Shown: positions 7,898-17,775, counted from the first letter of the stretch. The stretch is DNA of 64,000 bases from Metallosphaera sedula DSM 5348 (GCF_000016605.1 NC_009440.1:1315789-1379788); one strand, 5' to 3'. Notes: a model not told the origin generated them from the sequence alone. Numbers and translations: made by a program.

Positions 7898-7920
7898 GTG
7901 AATTCCCTCTTTCCTGTCTT

Positions 7921-7974
7921 TTATAAAATTTAAATCTTTTCTAAGACTACCATACTGCAACAAGTTTATAATAT
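7921..7974. promoter_or_regulatory. Divergent promoters of satP and acs
   Basis: Two TATA-like elements sit back to back: ttataaaatttaaat (7921-7935), spaced for the minus-strand satP start, and tttataatat (7965-7974), about 26 bp before the acs ATG. Both predict leaderless mRNAs. The 30 bp between them is the natural place for a shared regulator. Confidence 0.55.
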
Positions 7975-7994
7975 AAATTTCGAACTTTATTTGT

Positions 7995-9989
7995 ATGTCT
8001 CAACCAGAAAATGAATCAGGTCTACCTTTTCAAGAGAAAGTTGTACCTGAGTTACTCAAACACAGGTTAGTGACACCTGAGGAATACCTAAGAATTCACA
8101 AGAAGACCGTAGAGAACTACCAAGAGTACTGGGAATCCGTAGCTAAGGAACTGGACTGGTTCAAGCCATGGGAAAAGGCGCTTGACGATTCGCATCCTCC
8201 TTTCTATAAGTGGTTTGTTGGAGGAGAGCTGAACGCGTCTTATCTTGCAGTGGATAGGCACGCCAACTCATGGAGGAGAAATAAGGTAGCTATAATCTGG
8301 GAGGGAGAGCCGTGGGAAAACGGTCCCAAGGAAGTCAGGAAATTGACGTACCTTGACCTATACCGTGAGGTAAATAGGGCAGCCTATCTCCTCAAGGAAG
8401 TTTACGGCCTAAAGAAGGGCGATACCATAGGGATTTACCTTCCCATGATTCCAGAGCTTCCAATATTCATGCTTGCTGCCGCCAGACTAGGCGTAGCTTT
8501 CACTGTAGTCTTCTCGGGATTCAGTGCACAGGCGGTAGCTGATAGGATGAACGATGCCGACACCAAGTTGCTTATCACAGCTGATGGTGGTTGGAGAAGG
8601 GGGAAAGTGATACCCCTCAAGGAGATCGTGGATAAGGCGCTTGAGACAGCCACCACAGTGAAGAACGTGTTGGTGGTCAGGAGAACCGGAACAGAGATTA
8701 GCATGAAACCCGGAAGAGATGCCTACTTACACGACGTGATGAGTAAGGTTCCGATTAAGGCCTACGTGGAGCCGGAGAGGGTGAAAAGTGAGGATCCTCT
8801 TTACATTCTTTACACCTCTGGCACCACGGGGAAGCCTAAGGGCATAATTCACGACACAGGCGGATACATGACTCTCCTTCATAACACCATGAAACTTGTG
8901 TTTGACATTAGGGATACAGACGTTTTTTGGTGCACCGCAGACATAGGATGGGTAACTGGTCACTCCTACATCGTGTTCGGGCCCCTTCAGGAAGGAGCGA
9001 CTGAGGTCATGTACGAGGGAGCCTTGGACTTCCCTGAACCTGACAGGTGGGTCTCGATCATAGAGAGACATCAGGTCTCAATACTTTACACTTCACCCAC
9101 GGCGATAAGGACGTTCATGAAGCAGGGAGAGCAATGGATAAAGAAGCACGACGTTAGCAGCGTAAGGCTAATGCACTCAGTGGGAGAGCCAATTAACCCT
9201 GAGGCGTGGAGATGGTTCCACAAACTAGTGGGGAGAGGACAAGTTCCCTTTGGTAGCACTTGGTGGATGACTGAAACTGGTGGAATAATGATATCACACA
9301 TGCCTGGTGGATACCTAGTGCCCATGAAACCTGGAACCAATGGTCCTCCTCTTCTTGGCATAGAGACTAACGTATTTGACGAGGAAGGAAAACCCATGCC
9401 AGAGGAGCAGAAGGGTTACCTAGTGATTACCAAGCCGTGGCCTGGCATGCCACTCACTATCAACAAGGATCCAGAAAGGTACGTTAAGGTATACTGGAAC
9501 AAGTTTCCCAACGTTTTCTACGCCGGAGATTACGCGATCAAGGATAGGGATGGTTACTTCTGGATACTGGGGAGAGCCGACGAGGTAATGAAGATTGCCG
9601 GACACAGGATTGGAACGTATGAGCTGGAGTCGGCCCTCGTGCAACATCCAGCGATAGCCGAAGCAGCAGTAGTTGGTGTTCCAGATCCTGTCAGGGGAGA
9701 GGTGGCTGAGGCCTTCGTCATCCTCAGATCTGGAGTGGAGCCTAGCGCTAAGCTAAGGGAGGAGATTGTGAAGTTCGTGAGAGAAAACTTCGGTCCCATA
9801 GCGGTGTTCAGGGAAATCCACTTCGTCTCGAAGCTACCCAAGACCAGAAGCGGAAAGATCATGAGGAGGGTAATCAAGGCGGTTGCAACTAACTCTCCCG
9901 TGGGCGACGTCACCACGCTAGAGGATGAGGCCTCTGTGGAGGAGGTAAAGAAAGCCTTCCAGGAGCTCAAGGAACAGGTCGGGAAGTGA
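7995..9989 (+). CDS. acs: Acetyl-CoA synthetase, AMP-forming
   Basis: 664 residues, full length for ACS. The ATP-binding [11 protein letters not shown] is at 273-283, the [10 protein letters not shown] motif at 421-430, [15 protein letters not shown] marks the C-terminal hinge, and the catalytic lysine is K621 in SGKIMRR. It makes acetyl-CoA from acetate, ATP and CoA via acetyl-AMP. W423-W424 matter: Trp at this position closes the acyl pocket to short acids, whereas synthetases for 4-hydroxybutyrate in Metallosphaera have a smaller residue there (recalled from published work). Acetate or propionate is therefore the likely substrate, in keeping with the divergent permease. The last 23 bp overlap the converging helicase gene. 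Confidence 0.93.
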   Translation: MSQPENESGLPFQEKVVPELLKHRLVTPEEYLRIHKKTVENYQEYWESVAKELDWFKPWEKALDDSHPPFYKWFVGGELNASYLAVDRHANSWRRNKVAIIWEGEPWENGPKEVRKLTYLDLYREVNRAAYLLKEVYGLKKGDTIGIYLPMIPELPIFMLAAARLGVAFTVVFSGFSAQAVADRMNDADTKLLITADGGWRRGKVIPLKEIVDKALETATTVKNVLVVRRTGTEISMKPGRDAYLHDVMSKVPIKAYVEPERVKSEDPLYILYTSGTTGKPKGIIHDTGGYMTLLHNTMKLVFDIRDTDVFWCTADIGWVTGHSYIVFGPLQEGATEVMYEGALDFPEPDRWVSIIERHQVSILYTSPTAIRTFMKQGEQWIKKHDVSSVRLMHSVGEPINPEAWRWFHKLVGRGQVPFGSTWWMTETGGIMISHMPGGYLVPMKPGTNGPPLLGIETNVFDEEGKPMPEEQKGYLVITKPWPGMPLTINKDPERYVKVYWNKFPNVFYAGDYAIKDRDGYFWILGRADEVMKIAGHRIGTYELESALVQHPAIAEAAVVGVPDPVRGEVAEAFVILRSGVEPSAKLREEIVKFVRENFGPIAVFREIHFVSKLPKTRSGKIMRRVIKAVATNSPVGDVTTLEDEASVEEVKKAFQELKEQVGK

Positions 9990-11949
9990 AATAAGAGAAA
10001 TAGATTTTGCCTGCAGTATTGCATATAGCTAAGACATTCTTTTTTAGGAAGTCCTTAACCTCTTTCTTTACTCCATAATACGCCAGGGTGATCTTAGGAT
10101 AGACAGTGATACCGTTTATTGACGCGTTTAACTGAACGTTGAAGCTGATGGAACTGTTCTTCTCATTTACGTTGCTCTGAAGGGAAATACCGAAACCTGG
10201 GTTCTCGAAAGTGATTTCCATTCTTTTCTCCACATCCGTCAGCTTGTCAGGTGGGAACAACACCATGAAGTACCTCAAAAGGTCCTTTCTAGTGAGCTTA
10301 TACTGTTTGCTTCTCCCAAGTACCATGATGTCCAGATCACATAAACCCTGGCACTGGGAACCATAACATAGTTGGCAATACTTGGAGAGCAATATCTTGG
10401 CAAACAGGTCTCCCATTCCCTCTACGTCATAGTAGTACATGAGATCTCCATCCATGATTGCCCTATCGACGAAGTCAGAATATGGAATATCCTGTTCCTT
10501 GGCGTTAAGGAACTGAGTGACGTTGGACTTTCCTCTTACCATTATGTAGTCCTTCAGGTCATATTCCATCTCCAGTAGCTTCATGAGGGGAACCTCCCCT
10601 CCCTTCTCCTTAACCTGATCCAGTATTCTAGATGTGGATCCCTTCCCCGACTTCCTCTCCACAATGTAACTCACGTCAACACCCTCCCTGTGAAGCGATC
10701 GCAAAGCCTCATCCAGATCATCGTACTCGGGAGTCTTGGGAGTTAAGGTCACGACCAGATACTTTACGCCCTTGGATTCGCTCTTCCTTATTAGTCTGCC
10801 GAGTCTCTGATAGAACCTGAGTGGACTCTTAGGTACATCTGTCATTATGAGGAGCCTAGCCTCGGGGATATCAATCCCCTCCTCACCCACGTGCGTAGAG
10901 ATGATCACGTCCACATTACCGCTCTTAGCCTCATTAACTATCTGAAGGCGTTCCTCCTTGTTTAACTCCCCGGTTAAAGTCTTAACTCGGTTCACCCCCA
11001 TGTTATGGAGTATTACCTCAAACTCGTGGGCCGTGGAACGCCTCGCAGTGAAAATCAAGACCGGCCGATGTTCCTCGACGTCGTAGGCCTCGAGTATCTC
11101 CTTAAGACTTCGAGCCTTATGTCCCATACCCTCTGAACTGCAGAGAGTCCTCAACGTAACGTTATCTGAAACCTTATCTCTCACGTTTTCCAGACTTTCG
11201 CAGAAGGCCGTCTTTCCGTGACTATACAGGGTAAACCTTAGAAAGCTTAACGTCCTCTCGTCCCCTGGAATCTTCCCCTTGAGGAGGGCATCGTACGCCA
11301 CGTTCTCAACACCGTCCATCTCCGCATCAAAAACATCCGCGATCGCCTTGGGTAAGGTAAAGGAAGGATCTATTTCGGAGAGCTTCTTGAAGTCATAGGC
11401 CAGAAGAGAGGGCACCCCAAAGGCCTCCACGAACCTCGAGTCCATGCTATACCTCTTGGAACTGGGTAGGAGGGCAGTGAAGCCTATCACTATCCTCGGC
11501 TTCATGGAAATTAGGCCGGACATGTACCTCGGATCTCCAAAGGCGTGGTGTACCTCGTCCACGATGACCGCATCAACCTTTGGCATACACTTGGAGGAGG
11601 TGAATGGAGTTGACACGATCACGCCCTTTCCTTCCTCGAAACTGGTGCAATTTCCCTCATACTCTTCCCCCACATCATCAAAGACTTTGACCCAAAAGTT
11701 ATGATACATTTGATCGCAGAGAAGTCTCGTGGGTTCCAGGACCAGGACTTTCATCCCCTTCCCTCTTAGGTAGTCAGCTAGGGCAAGCTCCACTAGGGTT
11801 TTACCCGATCCCGTGGGCATGGAAACCACAATGAAACGGCTCTTCCTCAAGTTGTCCAGAACGTCCTGCACGACCTTTTCCTGGTAGGGATAGGGCGCGA
11901 AACCAAGGGAATCTCTAAGTTTCTCGACGAAGGTCTCGGAAATACTCAC
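9967..11949 (-). CDS. SF2 DEVH-box helicase, Hef-like, with C-terminal cysteine cluster
   Basis: A 660-residue superfamily 2 helicase: Walker A MPTGSGKT near residue 44, DEVHHAF box near 131, motif V HVGEEGIDIP and motif VI QRLGRLIRK in the second RecA lobe. Layout resembles the helicase half of archaeal Hef/FANCM-type proteins, but no nuclease domain is visible. The C-terminal third carries C-x2-C-x5-C-x3-C (about residues 524-538), possibly a zinc or Fe-S site. Role in DNA repair or RNA remodelling is inferred only. Confidence 0.82.
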   Translation of the reverse strand: MSISETFVEKLRDSLGFAPYPYQEKVVQDVLDNLRKSRFIVVSMPTGSGKTLVELALADYLRGKGMKVLVLEPTRLLCDQMYHNFWVKVFDDVGEEYEGNCTSFEEGKGVIVSTPFTSSKCMPKVDAVIVDEVHHAFGDPRYMSGLISMKPRIVIGFTALLPSSKRYSMDSRFVEAFGVPSLLAYDFKKLSEIDPSFTLPKAIADVFDAEMDGVENVAYDALLKGKIPGDERTLSFLRFTLYSHGKTAFCESLENVRDKVSDNVTLRTLCSSEGMGHKARSLKEILEAYDVEEHRPVLIFTARRSTAHEFEVILHNMGVNRVKTLTGELNKEERLQIVNEAKSGNVDVIISTHVGEEGIDIPEARLLIMTDVPKSPLRFYQRLGRLIRKSESKGVKYLVVTLTPKTPEYDDLDEALRSLHREGVDVSYIVERKSGKGSTSRILDQVKEKGGEVPLMKLLEMEYDLKDYIMVRGKSNVTQFLNAKEQDIPYSDFVDRAIMDGDLMYYYDVEGMGDLFAKILLSKYCQLCYGSQCQGLCDLDIMVLGRSKQYKLTRKDLLRYFMVLFPPDKLTDVEKRMEITFENPGFGISLQSNVNEKNSSISFNVQLNASINGITVYPKITLAYYGVKKEVKDFLKKNVLAICNTAGKIYFSYFTSRPVP

Positions 11950-11988
11950 AAAAACTAAGCCAGCTGTAGGGTTAATATTATTGATCCG

Positions 11989-12174
11989 TTATACTAGAGG
12001 AGTACCACAGTAGAGGCAAGTAGATCTTCCAGCTGGATTCGACCTTGAACACTTGGGACATATCTTCACCTGAAGAGCGCCAAACCTATTGGGGAGAGTA
12101 GCACCACATCTCCTACAGTTGGTAAGAATGTCTGGGTTCATCTCTCCACAGTTGACACACTTAACTTTTCCCAT
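11989..12174 (-). CDS. Double zinc-ribbon protein
   Basis: 61 residues made of two zinc ribbons, each a pair of CxxC knuckles: C6/C9 with C19/C22, then C38/C41 with C53/C56 (approximate). Such small proteins occur widely in archaea; function unknown, possibly nucleic-acid or protein binding. The AT-rich run at about 12200-12212 is a plausible TATA box for leaderless expression. It sits immediately upstream of the helicase gene on the same strand (39-bp gap). Confidence 0.85.
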   Translation of the reverse strand: MGKVKCVNCGEMNPDILTNCRRCGATLPNRFGALQVKICPKCSRSNPAGRSTCLYCGTPLV

Positions 12175-12265
12175 TCGTATCTAATAAAATTCAAGAGAAC
12201 GGACTTTTAAATTTTTTTGTCATTAAACTATAGAATTTATATAAGACAGACCACCAATCACGAAA

Positions 12266-13393
12266 TTAGGATCTAACTTCCCTGAGCTTAAGGTACCAGA
12301 AGGAGGTTATCAGCCTTAAAACGGCCGAGGTTAGTAGAAGTGTCTTTATATCCACAACTAGTCCCAGGAAAGGTATGAGAAGGTTGAGAACAAAACTGGA
12401 TAACACGGCTCCAGCTAGAGCTCCCAAACCCTGAAGGACAGAGTAAAACCCTAGCGCTACCTTCATGTCCTCTTTGCTGGAGCTGTCGTATAAGTAACTT
12501 ATGTAAGCTGTGGAGCCTATCATGCTTGTGAACCCTGCGACCACCTCAGCAAGATAAATGAAGTAAACGCTTGGAGCTAAGGCGTACGACAATGGAAAAA
12601 CCGTGAGGAGTGCCCTTCCTAGGAACATGGCCATTCTCCTGTTTCTAGTTATTAGCCTAGCCACCCATCTTCTCATGACAAGGGAGGAGATGCCCGCGAC
12701 GACGGAGATTATTGCTATGTTTACGTAGTTCATGTGGAAAATGTATATCTGGGCCAGGGGAAAGAGAGGCCAGGCAAAGGACCAGAAGAAGGTAAAAACC
12801 GTGGTCAGGGAAAAGAAGCCCCATATCCCACGCGGTATGTGAAACTTCCTCGCGGGGTCCTCATAATCGACATCAGAGTATCTGAGGACAAGAATGGTGG
12901 ACAGGGTGATTATTCCGCTTAGGATAAAGGGCACCTTAATGAGCTGTGTCGAGGAACCTGCGAATAACCCAGCCCCAATAGTCGCAATTAACCCTCCAAC
13001 GTTCGCGTATGCCGTATACTGGGTTAGAATTTCTCCCCTTGATGTGGAGCTAAGCTTCTCCATCACCAGGTTCCATCCCATTAAGGACATCCCGAGACCC
13101 AGTTCCGCGATACAGTAGGTCAGGGTAATGTAGGGTCCAGTAAAGGGTAAGAGTGACATAACTATCCAAGCCATCCCCGAGACGAGGTTTCCCCACATCA
13201 GCATCATTAACGCTCTGACCCTGAACAGTGCAGTTATGAACTCGGACACGGAAGTTAACACTGTAGAGGCAGAACTTATGATACCTAGATACTCATTCAC
13301 AACTCCTGAGGACGCTGCAGTGAAGGTAATGAAGGGCTGTGATAGATCATTAGCTAGACTCTTTAGCACGGCGTACGTTCTCAATGGCTTCAA
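12266..13393 (-). CDS. MFS transporter of unknown substrate
   Basis: 375 residues with about eleven to twelve hydrophobic segments and short charged loops such as RVRALMM and RRWVARLITRNRRMAM, giving an MFS-like layout with a central cytoplasmic loop near residue 180. No substrate signature is recognisable. It has its own TATA-like element (gtattaatttt, about 13416-13427). Drug, sugar or peptide export are all possible. Confidence 0.75.
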   Translation of the reverse strand: MKPLRTYAVLKSLANDLSQPFITFTAASSGVVNEYLGIISSASTVLTSVSEFITALFRVRALMMLMWGNLVSGMAWIVMSLLPFTGPYITLTYCIAELGLGMSLMGWNLVMEKLSSTSRGEILTQYTAYANVGGLIATIGAGLFAGSSTQLIKVPFILSGIITLSTILVLRYSDVDYEDPARKFHIPRGIWGFFSLTTVFTFFWSFAWPLFPLAQIYIFHMNYVNIAIISVVAGISSLVMRRWVARLITRNRRMAMFLGRALLTVFPLSYALAPSVYFIYLAEVVAGFTSMIGSTAYISYLYDSSSKEDMKVALGFYSVLQGLGALAGAVLSSFVLNLLIPFLGLVVDIKTLLLTSAVLRLITSFWYLKLREVRS

Positions 13394-13455
13394 GGTTGGA
13401 TTCAGATTGGATACAAGGTATTAATTTTCTGTTCTACTTCTAAAGAATCTCAAGA

Positions 13456-13863
13456 TTACATGTAAGTGTGAGGTCTTCCCAGTTTCCACGATTGTATGAG
13501 CATTGCGTCCCGAGGATCCACGAGATTCAGGGACAGGTTGTGAGCGAAGCTGTTCTCCCCAAATTTTTCATTGACCATTTCGAGCGTGATCCTTCTGACC
13601 TCCCTCTCGTCTGCTATCCCTAGGAGATGGAGATACTCATGAAGAATGACAACATAGAAATATTCGGACAAATTCGATTGGGGCACTTGACTGAGAGGTA
13701 CCGTATTTACGTAGATCACGTCCTGACCTGCTCTGACAAAGCCTAGAATTGACGGGTTGAACGGTGCCAGCTCTATCTCGGCCTTAGCAGATTTTCCGCT
13801 TCTTCTAAGCACATCCCTCATAACCTCGTTTAGAACAGAATAGGGTGTTTCTAAGGTTGGCAT
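13456..13863 (-). CDS. Small HEXXH zinc metallopeptidase-like protein
   Basis: 135 residues. The helix VVILHEYLHLLGIADEREVR carries the HEXXH zinc motif (HEYLH, about residues 77-81) followed by acidic residues that could supply the third ligand. An upstream strand IYVNT and the compact length fit a minimal metzincin/gluzincin-like peptidase domain. No signal peptide, so it is probably cytoplasmic. Preceded by a TATA-like tttttata. Protein target unknown. Confidence 0.7.
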   Translation of the reverse strand: MPTLETPYSVLNEVMRDVLRRSGKSAKAEIELAPFNPSILGFVRAGQDVIYVNTVPLSQVPQSNLSEYFYVVILHEYLHLLGIADEREVRRITLEMVNEKFGENSFAHNLSLNLVDPRDAMLIQSWKLGRPHTYM

Positions 13864-14071
13864 AACTTACCTTTCTCATCTACCTTTTTATACCAATGTT
13901 AAGATGTAGATCCAGGATAGTTAATTTACTAAATATTGTAATATTTAAATCTTGGCCCATATATGTTCCAAATTAAACCCCGTCAAAATGAACTATAATT
14001 ATAGACCTAGGTACTACACTGATCATAATTTATTTTAGTTTTCTTTGTAACTTGAAATGTTTAATCACTAA

Positions 14072-14086
14072 TCTTATATATATGAT
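14072..14086 (+). promoter_or_regulatory. TATA box of the DUF2173 gene
   Basis: The sequence cttatatatatg lies about 26-36 bp before the ATG at 14111, the usual archaeal TATA position for a leaderless transcript. The rest of the 247-bp spacer from 13864 is AT-rich and shows no other feature. Confidence 0.5.
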
Positions 14087-14110
14087 TGATACAATATAAA
14101 GTAGATAAAC

Positions 14111-14452
14111 ATGTCAGAGTCGCAGAAACTGGAAAGACTCATGAAACTAAAGGGAGCAGTGGCAGCAGGTAAGTATACCATGGATGGGAAACTCGCAGAG
14201 TATAAGGGGAATCTGCCCAAGGAGATGGCCGAGATGGTAGCCATGATGTGCGCTGCGAACACAATGATGGGGAGGATGCAGGCCGAGGGATTCAGTAAGT
14301 TCTCTGGGATGAAGTGGTCCCCGTTCCACGGCTGGGCGGTAGCTGCTGGAGATTATGCCGTATGCGTAATGGGACAGTACGGAGTTTTCGTGGAGATGGC
14401 CAAGGCAGACTTCAACGAGATATTCAAGACCCTAATGGAAGTGGCCAAGTAA
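14111..14452 (+). CDS. DUF2173 family protein (roadblock/profilin-like)
   Basis: A 113-residue protein matching the DUF2173 pattern throughout: LMKLKGAVAAGKYTMDGKL at the start, EMAEMVAMMCAANTMMGRMQ in the middle, and WSPFHGWAVAAGDYAVCVMGQYGVFVE near the end. The family is found in acidophilic archaea and sulfur-oxidising bacteria and is thought to have a roadblock-like fold; function unknown. It has a strong TATA box, suggesting good expression, and a T7 run just downstream. Confidence 0.85.
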   Translation: MSESQKLERLMKLKGAVAAGKYTMDGKLAEYKGNLPKEMAEMVAMMCAANTMMGRMQAEGFSKFSGMKWSPFHGWAVAAGDYAVCVMGQYGVFVEMAKADFNEIFKTLMEVAK

Positions 14453-14475
14453 CCTTTCACTTGGTTCAAGTAAGG

Positions 14476-14482
14476 TTTTTTT
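14476..14482 (+). terminator. T7 tract, likely terminator of the DUF2173 gene
   Basis: Seven T in a row 23 bp after the stop of the DUF2173 gene and 22 bp before the next ATG. Archaeal RNA polymerase commonly terminates at such T-runs. Confidence 0.45.
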
Positions 14483-14504
14483 CCTTCCCCTTGTAAGAGC
14501 GTAT

Positions 14505-15413
14505 ATGAGGCTCTTTACCTTCCTAAAATTCGGTGAAACTAGGGTTGGCCTGGAGAGGGATTCCAGGAGACTCGACCTATACGAGGCCTATAGGCTGGTG
14601 TATGGGACCAGGGAAGCTCCGGGTTTTCTTCTAGACATGAAGAAGTTGATAATGTTGGGCAAGCCAGTGATGGACGTACTACACGAACTGGAGAGAGAGT
14701 GGCCTAGGGAGGCCGAACTTTCAGGTCAACTGGAGTGGTCTCCCCCTGTACCCTTCCCTGAGAAGATCCTCTGCCCCGCAGTTAACTATAAGGCGCACGG
14801 CCAGGAGGCTGGAACTCCGCCTCCACCTAAACCCTACTTTTTCACCAAGTTTGCAAGCTCCCTTGTGGGCCACGAAATGCCAGTTGTTAAACCCAAGGTT
14901 ACTGAGAAGCTAGATTGGGAAGTTGAGCTGGGGATAGTCATAGGGAAACCTGGGAAGTACGTGGAGCCTGAACGTGCCCTGGATCACGTTTTCGGGTTTA
15001 CAGTGTTTAACGACGTGTCTGTTAGGGATTGGCAATTCCCTGAGGGATGGCCAAAGATCTTGAACCCATATGGCCAAAACTGGGTTTGGGGAAAGGCAAT
15101 GGATAGGACTACGCCAGTGGGACCTGTAATTGTGACTAGAGATGAGATAAGAGACCCCAACTCCCTCTCCATGATCCTCAAGGTAAATGGCAACGTGGAG
15201 CAGAACGGAAACACTAGGGATCTCATCTTTAATGTCCAGGAACTTGTGAGTTGGGCGTCAAGGGGCATAACCCTTTCCCCTGGTGACATAATCTCCACGG
15301 GAACCCCACCAGGAGTCGGTTTTGCAAAGGGGAAGTACCTCAAGCCTGGGGATGTGATGGAGGCGACCATAGAGGGTATTGGAACACTAAGAAATAAAGT
15401 GGAACAGGAATAG
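14505..15413 (+). CDS. Fumarylacetoacetate hydrolase (FAH)-family enzyme
   Basis: 302 residues. The FAH domain occupies about residues 90-300: the metal-binding acidic residues are in LDWEVELGIVIG, followed by FGFTVFNDVSVRDWQ and the closing GDIISTGTPPGVGF loop. Members cleave or hydrate 2-oxo acids and diketones with Mg2+; relatives in Sulfolobus include dehydratases of 2-keto-3-deoxy sugar acids. Exact substrate not determinable. The MFS gene begins 5 bases after the stop, so the pair likely imports and processes one compound. Confidence 0.82.
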   Translation: MRLFTFLKFGETRVGLERDSRRLDLYEAYRLVYGTREAPGFLLDMKKLIMLGKPVMDVLHELEREWPREAELSGQLEWSPPVPFPEKILCPAVNYKAHGQEAGTPPPPKPYFFTKFASSLVGHEMPVVKPKVTEKLDWEVELGIVIGKPGKYVEPERALDHVFGFTVFNDVSVRDWQFPEGWPKILNPYGQNWVWGKAMDRTTPVGPVIVTRDEIRDPNSLSMILKVNGNVEQNGNTRDLIFNVQELVSWASRGITLSPGDIISTGTPPGVGFAKGKYLKPGDVMEATIEGIGTLRNKVEQE

Positions 15414-15418
15414 AATAC

Positions 15419-16612
15419 TTGGTGGATTTTTTGGACTCGTTCAACTGGCTACTTCTTTCTAGAGCTCTTAGAAGCATAGGCATAATGTTCGTGACCATAT
15501 CGAGTTCCCTTTACCTTTCCACGCTCGGTCTCTCACCCGTGATAATAGGGTTGGTATTCCTGGGAATGACCGGCTATATAGCGGGGTTCTCCCTTTCCCT
15601 GGGCATGTTAGGGGACAGGGTAGGTTACAAGAAGTCCCTCATTCTAGGAGACCTAATTCCAGCGATTGCCCTAATACTCCTTATCTCCACCAGGAATCCC
15701 CTCGTGGTAATTCCGTCAGCGATAATCACAGGTTTAGGCGGAACCGCAGGGGGAGCTAGGGGGGCCTTCTCCCCTGGATTAACTGCCCTAGTGGCGAGGA
15801 ACTGGAAGGAAGACCAAGAAAGGGTAAGGAGATTGGGAAAGCTAACCTCAATCTCCGCTTTAGCTGGAGCAGGTGGTGGTATACTGCTGAGCTTTCACGA
15901 TTACCTGCCCTTCGGAAACGTGAATGACTTTCGATTCCTCTTTGGGGTAGCTTCTGGTCTTCTTTTCGCCTCTGCCTTATGTATTCTTAAGGTAGAGGAA
16001 AGGAGAGGAGAGAAGAAGAGTACAAAGTTCATGAGAAAGGGAAGTCTGAGGTACATCTCTAAGGTAATAGTCTCTAACACCTTATCAGGTGCAGGTGTTG
16101 GATTGGCTATTCCCCTTCTTCCTCTCTGGTTCAATCTACGCTTTCATGCATCTCCCTTGATAATAGGGGTTATCTTCACGGGGGCGTCCTTGAGCACCTC
16201 CTTAGGGTCCTATATTGCCACTCGTATCTCGAGAAATCCCCTTAGGTTGGCATCCCTAACCAGGATAATGAACGGTGGATTTCTCCTGGCCATGGCAATC
16301 TCCCCGTTCCTTCCCCTGGCGGGAGCGCTTTACGTAGTGAGGGGGTTTAACGCTGGTGTAGGTATGCCCAATAGGACCGCAATAAACGTAAGAGGGGTCT
16401 CAGAGGACGATTTCGGTACCGCGTCAAGTCTTCAAGGAGTCGCCACACGTCTGTCGCAAATGAGTTCAGGATTAAGTGGATACCTTCTTGAGGAAAGCTT
16501 TGCATTACCGCTTGAGGTTGGAGGAGTGATGCAAGCTCTAGGTGGGATTTTATACTACACATTGTTAAGGGGAAAGGAGGAGAGAAGGGAGGAGAAACCT
16601 AAGACCGTTTAG
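15419..16612 (+). CDS. MFS transporter coupled to the FAH-family gene
   Basis: 397 residues, about twelve membrane segments, with the MFS loop LGDRVGYKKS between helices 2 and 3. The frame begins TTG-GTG right after the FAH stop; either TTG (15419) or GTG (15422) may start it. Tight spacing implies co-transcription. The substrate could be an organic acid or sugar acid used by the upstream hydrolase, which is inference from position. Confidence 0.78.
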   Translation: MVDFLDSFNWLLLSRALRSIGIMFVTISSSLYLSTLGLSPVIIGLVFLGMTGYIAGFSLSLGMLGDRVGYKKSLILGDLIPAIALILLISTRNPLVVIPSAIITGLGGTAGGARGAFSPGLTALVARNWKEDQERVRRLGKLTSISALAGAGGGILLSFHDYLPFGNVNDFRFLFGVASGLLFASALCILKVEERRGEKKSTKFMRKGSLRYISKVIVSNTLSGAGVGLAIPLLPLWFNLRFHASPLIIGVIFTGASLSTSLGSYIATRISRNPLRLASLTRIMNGGFLLAMAISPFLPLAGALYVVRGFNAGVGMPNRTAINVRGVSEDDFGTASSLQGVATRLSQMSSGLSGYLLEESFALPLEVGGVMQALGGILYYTLLRGKEERREEKPKTV

Positions 16613-16655
16613 TTTCCTATTGAAAGGCTTTAACCAGTCTCCTTAACATACTATC

Positions 16656-17375
16656 ATGGAAAGGATATGGATAGTTAGCTATGCCTATCTAGTGTACCTT
16701 TTCCTAGCCACGCTTCCTCAACTAACGAATCTTCCAGGATTCAATCTGGGCATACCCATCCTGGTTCTGATTGCGACCTACTTCTATCATTCCTACGTGA
16801 AACTGGGGAGAAGATCGGTCATCTTCTTCGTGATAGGATTCTCCATTGGTTTCCTCTTCGAGTTCTTAGGGGTACATACTGGATTTCCCTTCGGGAGATA
16901 TTACTATACCTCAGGGCTAGGGTATGAGGTGTTGGGAGTTCCAATCATTATTCCCTTCCTCTGGGCAACCTTGGCTTACTTCTCATTTCTCCCTTCAGGG
17001 AATCCCTTCATCTCCTCATGGATAATGGTAATAATAGACTTAACGGTGGATCCCCTGTTCTCCAAGTTTGACTGGCACTGGATAACTCCTGGACAATATT
17101 TTGGCGTACCCATCTCAAACTTCGTCTCCTGGTATTTCATTTCCCTCCTGATCTACGTAACGTGGAGCAGGAGGGTGACGCTAATATACGACCCCAAGGC
17201 ATCACTCTTCGCGTACGGACTGATCCTAGATCTAGCTCTTCAGGATTATTTCGCAGGACTTGGACTACCAGCATTAATCTCCTTCGGGGTGGCCTCATTC
17301 TCTTTTCTGACTTTACATGTACTTGCTCGTAGGTTGAGGTACACCAAATCTGTCGGCGAACATAAAAATAACTAG
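16656..17375 (+). CDS. Carotenoid biosynthesis membrane protein (CruF-like)
   Basis: 239 residues, about seven membrane segments. The family signatures are present: EFLGVHTGFPFGRYYYTSGLG (about residues 68-88), GVPIIIPFLWA and DPLFSKFDWHWITPGQYFGVPISNFVSWY. CruF proteins hydrate the psi end group of C40/C50 carotenoids (bacterioruberin type in haloarchaea). Here the substrate is unknown. A TATA-like ctttaacc gives leaderless spacing. The last 63 bp overlap antisense with the DUF2299 gene; a CrtI-like oxidoreductase lies 0.9 kb on. Confidence 0.8.
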   Translation: MERIWIVSYAYLVYLFLATLPQLTNLPGFNLGIPILVLIATYFYHSYVKLGRRSVIFFVIGFSIGFLFEFLGVHTGFPFGRYYYTSGLGYEVLGVPIIIPFLWATLAYFSFLPSGNPFISSWIMVIIDLTVDPLFSKFDWHWITPGQYFGVPISNFVSWYFISLLIYVTWSRRVTLIYDPKASLFAYGLILDLALQDYFAGLGLPALISFGVASFSFLTLHVLARRLRYTKSVGEHKNN

Positions 17376-17771
17376 AGTCCCCGCATTTCTGACCTTATAC
17401 ATGACATTCATCACGTCATTCTCGGTGAGATCCTCGTCGAGCATTACCCTGCTCACAAACACAAGTTGAGGAACTTCATCGTCAGGAGGAGTGAATCCCA
17501 CATCTATCTTCATCCTAAGTAATCTGTACCTCATGCTAGTGAGGAACTCCTTTCTTTCGTTAGGAGGAAGGGACTTCAACTGGGATTGATGATACTGATG
17601 AATTCCCACGGCCATACCCAGTACGTAGACCTTCGAGTCCTTCTCTGGTTTCACTAGCTCCAGTTGGGGTCCACCCTGCTGAGGGGATATTGCCAGGTGT
17701 AGAAACTCCTTGGCCTGGGGGACCTCTCTTACGTTCAATCCCAGGGATTTAAACACCTTAACTGGGTCCAT
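17313..17771 (-). CDS. DUF2299 family protein, copy 1
   Basis: 152 residues from ATG 17771. I prefer this start to 17822 because the longer frame overlaps the upstream gene by 47 bp, whereas 17771 follows that gene's stop and has a GGGTGA ribosome site. Conserved features shared with copy 2: EFLHLAISPQQGGPQLELVKP, VLGMAVGIHQYHQ and VRNAGTLVIFMF. DUF2299 is an archaeal family of unknown function, apparently common in Sulfolobales. It is the second gene of a tandem pair. Confidence 0.8.
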   Translation of the reverse strand: MDPVKVFKSLGLNVREVPQAKEFLHLAISPQQGGPQLELVKPEKDSKVYVLGMAVGIHQYHQSQLKSLPPNERKEFLTSMRYRLLRMKIDVGFTPPDDEVPQLVFVSRVMLDEDLTENDVMNVMYKVRNAGTLVIFMFADRFGVPQPTSKYM

Positions 17772-17775
17772 GATC

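Noticed and set aside
9420-10024. Serine-rich minus-strand frame at the acs end
   Set aside because: Antisense of the conserved ACS C-terminal domain; composition is typical of shadow frames.
15901-16134. Minus-strand frames inside the MFS gene
   Set aside because: Shadow frames arising from the codon bias of the true plus-strand gene.
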